Assembly: GCA_029204225.1 (NCBI GenBank)
Contig: MU832623.1
Coordinates: 1-64,000 of the forward strand
Reading direction: 5' to 3'
Source of the DNA: Diphasiastrum complanatum
Taxonomy: Eukaryota > Streptophyta > Lycopodiopsida > Lycopodiales > Lycopodiaceae
DNA length: 64,000 bases
Shown here: in pieces, positions 61,101-64,000 of the stretch
Layout of the letters: each line of letters begins with the position of its first letter
How positions within the stretch are numbered: the stretch's first letter is position 1
Position numbers and translations under genes: made by a program
Notes under the pieces: generated by a model
The model's database searches: none
What the model saw: only the letters and a program-made list of their open reading frames with translations
Told to the model about the DNA's origin: nothing

Positions 61101-62399
61101 CCACTCTCTCGTTGAAAACCAGGTTCAGAAAACCCTCTTCCACCATAAACTCCTACCCTTCTGTACAAAAGGTAGTTGATGTTCAAGAACCAGGAAAATA
61201 GGAAAAAAACCCTTATTAGTTATCTTCATTCAATCTGAAGGAGTTTGCGAAGGATACAGATGTGCAGTCTAAAATACACATATCAACTGGCAATGACTGT
61301 TTTCTTGCTTAGATTTTTTGAGAAGCTATCAATGCAGATGACTCTTAGCAACATCACAGTGCACACAAAGAGAAAAGTTGACAACTCCAAACATATGATA
61401 GTAAACTTCCTGAATTGTAAAAGAAAAGTCAAGATATACGATCAAAGCAATAATTGCAAACTTGGCCAAAAATGAAAGAATGAAAAACAGAAACAATGAT
61501 GCACTTGCAGCTTCATGAGAGACAAGAAATAGGGTTTTTAACCAGCCAGTTGCAGCTTAGGACTCTAGTTAAATTTTGCCAATGATGATGAAGAAGCTCT
61601 CCATTACAAATTCAAGGTCTATGCCACTAATTTGACAGCCGGGAGCTTAGATGAAGTCGGAAATACAAAACAAGAAAAGCGCATGTAATGATTGCATTAA
61701 CATAATACACAAAAAGAAGAGGGTTTTTTGCACTCAGACTAATGCAGCAAGGAGGATTGCACACCGCATGCTTCAATCATGTTAAGCTCTAATCAAATCA
61801 TCTGTCAATATAGAACTTTACAAGGAGAACATTAAGTCACAAGAGACTGCTGATTATCTAAACAACATACTCACAAAGATACCACTGATTGGATTCCAGA
61901 ATAAAAGAATCAGTATTCAGATTGCAAATAAGAGGAACAGATCGTTTTAACTCAAAACTTCTCTACCAAAATAGGTTAAGGGCCTTATGTTTACATTATC
62001 AGGTTGGCATAAGTTCAATCTGGAGAAGCTCAAAAACAACTGCATCTATATCGTGTGCAAATCTATGCCTGAGATACATACCTTAAATCAGGATCAAGTA
62101 TAGAATCATAGCCCTCCAAAGCCTGTGCAAGCACAAACATAAAGCAAAGTCAGCAACCAGAGACACGTAAGGAAAAGGGTCTTTTTGTGACATCCTTATC
62201 AGGTGGTGCCCTTTGCTGCTTGCTCTTTATGAGGGATGGAGGATGTATGGAGGACAATGAAATGATCCAATACTTTCGGTTGCAATCAGGGGTCACCCCC
62301 ACATAGGAGACTAGTTACAAAACCAGACAATTTTTGTGTAAAGCATACGCTGCTATTATCCCATCCTGGTTGTTGCAGCAAATATCTCCCCGCATCCAT
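49031..62399 (-). CDS. SUA: SUA/RBM5-RBM10-like splicing regulator (RRM-ZnF-RRM-OCRE-Gpatch), 16 coding exons, complete
   Basis: This is a nuclear RNA-binding protein of the RBM5/RBM10/SUA family, which controls exon inclusion by contacting U2AF and snRNP components. Coding exons read on the minus strand are 62399-62349, 62122-62082, 61160-60464, 60271-60200, 60099-60007, 59299-59220, 56994-56832, 56218-56131, 56046-55955, 55836-55768, 55313-55128, 51430-51361, 51273-51163, 50797-49838, 49579-49377 and 49213-49031. All borders are GT/AG, the phases match, and the total is 3159 nt (1052 residues plus TAA). Domains by residue are: RS/RD/RE-rich about 120-260, RRM1 about 267-345, RanBP2 finger 381-404, RRM2 about 431-512, OCRE about 582-628 and G-patch about 975-1020. 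I see no C2H2 finger of the kind present in human RBM5 between OCRE and G-patch. The start was chosen because MDAGRYLLQQPGWDNSS matches the conserved family N-terminus as I remember it. No disabling mutation is visible. The structure is inferred without transcripts. Confidence 0.93.
49377..49579 (-). CDS. SUA: SUA-like exon 15: start of the G-patch
   Basis: It encodes 67 residues ending VGNRMLRSMGWQEGS, the first half of the G-patch. G-patch proteins commonly activate DEAH helicases such as DHX15. The acceptor follows a long T run (TTTTTCCAG) and the donor is GTAGGT. Confidence 0.9.
49838..50797 (-). CDS. SUA: SUA-like exon 14: end of OCRE and long linker
   Basis: This 960-nt exon starts with LYYDGNNGIWYTYNQETQEY, completing OCRE. 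An Ala/Lys-rich helix (AQKREKERMKEKQKEMRLAG) and a Gly/Thr/Ser-rich stretch with GRGAGRGAVRG follow. YRDRAAERRSLYGSS, conserved in RBM5-type proteins as I recall, precedes the donor. No zinc-finger Cys/His set is visible in it. Confidence 0.92.
51163..51273 (-). CDS. SUA: SUA-like exon 13: first half of the OCRE domain
   Basis: It encodes FVWDERSGYYYDAASGFYYD, the aromatic repeat defining OCRE. In RBM5 and RBM10 this domain binds proline-rich tails of SmN/SmB proteins. The acceptor is GCTACAG and the donor GTGTGA. Confidence 0.92.
51361..51430 (-). CDS. SUA: SUA-like exon 12: YDSSGWAPKEY segment before OCRE
   Basis: This 70-nt exon encodes YDSSGWAPKEYNPEQAQ and a Gly-rich end, a conserved family segment. 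It follows the 3.7-kb intron 11. The donor is GTAAGA. Confidence 0.88.
52410..53765 (+). pseudogene. LINE (non-LTR retrotransposon) C-terminal part of the reverse transcriptase ORF, 5'-truncated
   Basis: This 451-codon open frame lacks the polymerase core. It begins near the YTYLGILFSGPTF segment, which follows the RT thumb in plant LINEs. It continues through the C-terminal region (GQLRVSSHQLPIETGR) to a Cys/His cluster, CQLCSLEEVESEEHFIFRC, with CPVYYEIRGRYHYLF directly after. The C-x2-C-x8-H-x4-C array is the C-terminal knuckle of such proteins. The catalytic FADD-type motif and any endonuclease are absent, as expected for 5'-truncated insertions. It lies antisense in intron 11 of the SUA-like gene. 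The frame has stayed open over the retained part, which suggests a fairly recent insertion. Confidence 0.82.
53766..53993 (+). mobile_element. LINE 3' UTR with AATAAA and (TTTC)n tail
   Basis: After the stop codon there is a short 3' UTR ending GGCATGGAAAAGAC, then TTAATAAAGCT, then a (TTTC)n tail from about 53961. The same 3' end recurs at 54384-54425, which identifies it as the element terminus. Confidence 0.7.
54060..54425 (+). mobile_element. Second LINE-related fragment: ORF1-like tail joined to the same 3' terminus
   Basis: Around 54180-54290 one frame reads VQERKKARR, a stop, then ALSTGKRLIYRDG and FVVRKPIVNESLNLR. This resembles the basic C-terminal tail of plant LINE ORF1/gag proteins. 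It is followed by the same terminal sequence as the neighbouring LINE (GGCATGGAAAAGAC, TTAATAAAGCT) and a (CT)n tail. RT is missing, so this is an internally deleted, non-autonomous derivative. The left edge is approximate. Confidence 0.5.
54426..54498 (+). repeat. (CT)n microsatellite growing from a LINE 3' tail
   Basis: An uninterrupted CT dinucleotide run of about 73 bp begins directly after TTAATAAAGCT of the LINE fragment. It gives spurious LSLSL and RERER reading frames. Confidence 0.95.
55042..55121 (+). repeat. Composite (TG)n(GA)n microsatellite at the exon 11 donor
   Basis: About 33 bp of TG repeats are followed by about 48 bp of GA repeats. On the gene strand this reads (TC)n then (CA)n beginning at intron position +7. 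Confidence 0.95.
55128..55313 (-). CDS. SUA: SUA-like exon 11: end of RRM2 and Ser/Ala linker
   Basis: It encodes VEDATKALEASSG, then GQVLRVAFAKS (last RRM2 strand), then a Ser/Gly/Ala-rich linker ending FAQQ. The donor is GTTGAG at 55127-55122. A (TC)n tract starts immediately after it in the intron. Confidence 0.9.
55768..55836 (-). CDS. SUA: SUA-like exon 10: RRM2 core with RNP1
   Basis: It encodes 23 residues, DLRLVRDKF then HVSRGFAFVHFHS. RGFAFVHF is the RNP1 motif. The acceptor is TCCTGCAG and the donor GTACAT. Confidence 0.92.
55955..56046 (-). CDS. SUA: SUA-like exon 9: start of RRM2
   Basis: It encodes GPTHVLVVRGLDENVDEE and FSKHAAIK, the first strand and helix of RRM2. The acceptor region reads TAGCAG, a tandem NAG-NAG, so an alternative one-residue-longer form is possible. 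Confidence 0.88.
56131..56218 (-). CDS. SUA: SUA-like exon 8: last ZnF cysteine and inter-domain linker
   Basis: It begins with CNEGR, completing the zinc finger, and continues with an Ala/Pro/Ser linker ending GKKISEP. The donor GTATGTG at 56130 is supported by homology, because the next conserved residues (GPTHV) resume 84 nt later. The reading frame stays open through that intron. Confidence 0.85.
56832..56994 (-). CDS. SUA: SUA-like exon 7: RRM1-ZnF linker and most of the RanBP2 finger
   Basis: It encodes SSKPTGGS, an Ala/Gly linker, then DWMCTVCGCVNFARRTVC. This supplies Trp381, Cys383, Cys386, Asn390 and Cys397 of the RanBP2-type finger. The fourth cysteine (Cys400) is the first codon of exon 8, so the metal site spans an intron. 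Confidence 0.92.
57160..57785. mobile_element. MITE-like insertion in SUA-like intron 6 with GATCCG-rich hairpins
   Basis: The ends are imperfect inverted repeats built on AGTTGCAG (57174-57181 and its complement near 57763-57770), extending outward over about 20 bp with mismatches. The left end carries AGCGGATC/GATCCGCT and TTCCGGATC/GATCCGGAA hairpins, and the right end has CCGGATCGC and GTTCCGGAA. The middle repeats CCATCTACTGATGTCCA twice. No transposase frame is seen and no clear target duplication could be fixed. Confidence 0.4.
58402..58801. repeat. 200-bp tandem duplication in SUA-like intron 6
   Basis: Two adjacent 200-bp copies (58402-58601 and 58602-58801) differ at only a few positions, for example GAGGTA versus GACGTA and ATTGCTTC versus ATTGTTTC. 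Diverged partial copies of the unit edges flank the block. Confidence 0.92.
59220..59299 (-). CDS. SUA: SUA-like exon 6: end of RRM1
   Basis: This 80-nt exon encodes the second helix and last strand of RRM1 (GAQKMMEGIG, then VNGRRVFFEY). It ends in phase 2, and the split codon makes Ser with exon 7. Confidence 0.88.
59741..59940. repeat. 100-bp tandem duplication in SUA-like intron 5
   Basis: Two adjacent 100-bp copies start with GAAGAAAAGAGAGCATTCTT at 59741 and 59841, with a handful of substitutions. Confidence 0.92.
60007..60099 (-). CDS. SUA: SUA-like exon 5: RRM1 core with RNP1
   Basis: It encodes 31 residues. SRGFAFIDF is the RNP1 motif with aromatic residues at the usual RNA-contact positions. 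The acceptor is GAATGCAG and the donor GTACAT. Confidence 0.9.
60200..60271 (-). CDS. SUA: SUA-like exon 4: start of RRM1
   Basis: It encodes 24 residues including ATLVVKGL, the RNP2-type first strand of RRM1, and the first helix (EDDLYQAL). The acceptor is TTCTTTCAG and the donor GTAATT; the exon is phase 0 at both ends. Confidence 0.9.
60464..61160 (-). CDS. SUA: SUA-like exon 3: RS/RD-rich N-terminal region
   Basis: This 697-nt exon encodes residues 31-263. The first part is Gly/Pro/Arg-rich (RRVGVYGGRGFSEPGF). From about residue 120 it becomes a dense Arg/Asp/Glu/Ser region typical of splicing regulators and probably disordered. The donor GTAAGT at 60463-60458 is a strong consensus. Confidence 0.92.
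62082..62122 (-). CDS. SUA: SUA-like exon 2
   Basis: This 41-nt exon encodes ALEGYDSILDPDL plus two bases of an Arg codon. The acceptor follows TTGCACAG and the donor is GTATGT. The frame joins exon 1 in phase 0 and exon 3 in phase 2, and the ALEGY segment is a family hallmark. Confidence 0.85.
62349..62399 (-). CDS. SUA: SUA-like exon 1: start codon and conserved N-terminal peptide
   Basis: It encodes MDAGRYLLQQPGWDNSS (17 codons, ends in phase 0). Donor GTATGC is at 62348-62343. Just upstream, at 62405-62404, a T-rich stretch ends in AG, which looks like the acceptor of a 5' UTR intron. Only four UTR bases would then precede the ATG in this exon, and the true 5' end lies further right. Confidence 0.85.
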
Positions 62400-62403
62400 T
62401 CCG

Positions 62404-64000
62404 CTAGAAAAAAATTTGCATGTCACCAAAAACAGTCTTCGACACCAGCAGCTCCCGTCCTGATGGGAAGACGGCTGAGCTTTCTTTAAGAAAAAAATCC
62501 TGTGATTTATACACAAACACAGGGCCTGTTATGTCGATGTACAGAAGAAAAGATGACAATGTCCTGTAATATATGCACACAAATACCGGCCGAATATATT
62601 AGCTGCACAGAAGAATGGATAATAGCCTGACAGCCCTTTTCATTAATAGGAGTTCGAAGACACGTTTCTCCACAGTTCACTTATGCTATATATGCCAATC
62701 CTCGAGCGAGAAACGCACTCAGAATTTTGAATTTCATTGTTTAGAGTCAACTTTAACTGAGGTTGTTGAAGGTAGGATGGAGAACTCAGAAACATCATAG
62801 TAACTTAGGAAAAAGATGCCAATTCATGGAAAACCTATGGAACCAGTGCCACTGGAAGGAAAGGCATATTACAAACTTCCCTAGGGGCTAATGGTTGCAT
62901 TGCCACCTACCAAAAGTCGTTCGTGCTCTGAAGACCATCCCAAAGCAAACATGACCTTTCAGCTGTTGTTAACACCCATATAATTATCTTTCGTACAGGT
63001 GACTTGGTTACGATAAGGCTGGAAACTGGGCCAATCAGTCCCACAGATACCAGGTGACCAGGTCCTACATGGTCCAGACCTCAAGAGAAATAAATGCCGA
63101 TAACATACCCAAATCGATAGTGTCCTATGACATGTGCAGTGGTGGTATCAAGAGCATTCAACTTCAGTTATAAATGCAACAAAAAAGCTACTGCTCTGGC
63201 ACACCCAATTGCAAAATGTCTTGCCCGGAGAACCCTGAAGACCTTCTTTGAAATGGAGAGTTACAATAAAACCTTTGAGAACTTTTAGCACAAAAACCAA
63301 CTTTACTCCTCTGGCAGGGAAAGCATCTTCAAACACGAAATTTATCTTGCTTTTGTTATTTGCAGGCTGAATAACATATAACAAGCTTATCACAGGAAAA
63401 GATTTGTTCTTGCACTACATGCACTCTTCTTTCACAGACAGTGAGAATTCAATCATTACAGGACAAGTAAACCCCAGAAATATAGAGGGAACACATACAT
63501 AGAATTGAGCAATAAGACTCTAAAATGATGATACTTATACAGGGTCATCTTAACTAGGACAGTTCTCAATCTCGATTGCAAAGACACCAATGTGGTGCTG
63601 CAATCAACGCCCTTTGGTATGGATACACTTCAGCCATAGTGTTCACATAATTATAGATTTGATTCTCCAGGGTACATGAGCAGGATAATGATAGAATCTT
63701 TTATCCCATCACAACGAATACAACTCAAATGGCCTAAAAATCTTACATGGTGAATGGGATCTGCCAAATGTAGTCAAAAGAAGCAACTAATATCTACAAG
63801 CTAGTGATCTACAGGAAATAGATACTAAACAAGTCTGAAAGTTCCAAAAACGTTAAACAACAAGGCTATATAATTGAAGAACGTTAACATTATCACTGTT
63901 GAACATGTGGTCCTTGGTAAAATCTCCCTTCTTTTAAGTAAAATTGGCCACTTTAAGAAAAACAATTTCTAGCTCCATATATCAAGAAACTGAGTCAAAA
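62404..64000 (-). other. Upstream region of the SUA-like gene: probable 5' UTR intron, no coding exon seen
   Basis: No conserved coding segment was recognised here. The AG at 62405-62404 after a T run suggests a UTR intron, so this stretch may be intronic and the promoter may lie beyond the window. Open frames here are short and not protein-like. Confidence 0.45.

Overview
The window is nuclear DNA of a land plant with a large, repeat-rich genome. The support is spliceosomal GT-AG introns, a plant-type splicing-factor gene, several layers of decayed Ty1/copia and Ty3/gypsy LTR retrotransposons, LINE fragments and very long (GA)n/(CT)n microsatellites. A fern or another non-flowering lineage is my weak preference, from the LINE C-terminus and the divergent N-terminus of the host gene. 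No search was possible, so the species is undetermined.

The only intact host gene I can defend lies at the right end on the minus strand, coding span 62399 down to 49031. I could resolve 16 coding exons, all with GT/AG borders and compatible phases, giving a 1052-residue protein. The domain order is RS/RD-rich N-terminus, RRM1, RanBP2-type zinc finger, RRM2, OCRE and G-patch. This is the architecture of Arabidopsis SUPPRESSOR OF ABI3-5 (SUA) and human RBM5/RBM10, which regulate alternative splicing at the spliceosome. Its introns carry an antisense LINE fragment, a second non-autonomous LINE remnant, a composite TC/AC microsatellite touching a 5' splice site, a MITE-like insertion and two near-perfect tandem duplications.

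Positions 1-49030 are almost entirely a retrotransposon graveyard. From the left: a minus-strand copia mosaic (300-4138); a plus-strand gypsy with LTR, primer-binding site, leader minisatellite and gag (4133-7112); unassigned DNA with microsatellites (7113-12400); a plus-strand fragment of an unusual retroelement ORF, called ORF3 here (12411-13917); copia RNase H and a copia integrase-RT fusion (15626-18340); a minus-strand gypsy pol followed downstream by ORF3 (25761-19476); a second, internally deleted copy of the same gypsy/ORF3 arrangement (30139-27362); a minus-strand gypsy gag with leader minisatellite (35259-33250); a minus-strand copia 5' end (35640-38900); a plus-strand gypsy gag-protease-RT fused to a copia gag (38950-42056); and heavily decayed copia RT/RNase H (43655-44460). 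Positions 44460-49030 are mostly unassigned and include a GC-rich hairpin island.

The most interesting signals are: (i) the gypsy family carrying a large sense ORF3 downstream of integrase, with Ser/Thr-rich, acidic and coiled-coil parts, seen in three copies; (ii) a leader minisatellite shared by two gypsy elements; (iii) an 84-nt in-frame, stop-free intron with a tandem NAGNAG acceptor inside the SUA-like gene; and (iv) palindromic CACACGTGTG/CACATGTG motifs repeated in the copia LTRs and leader.
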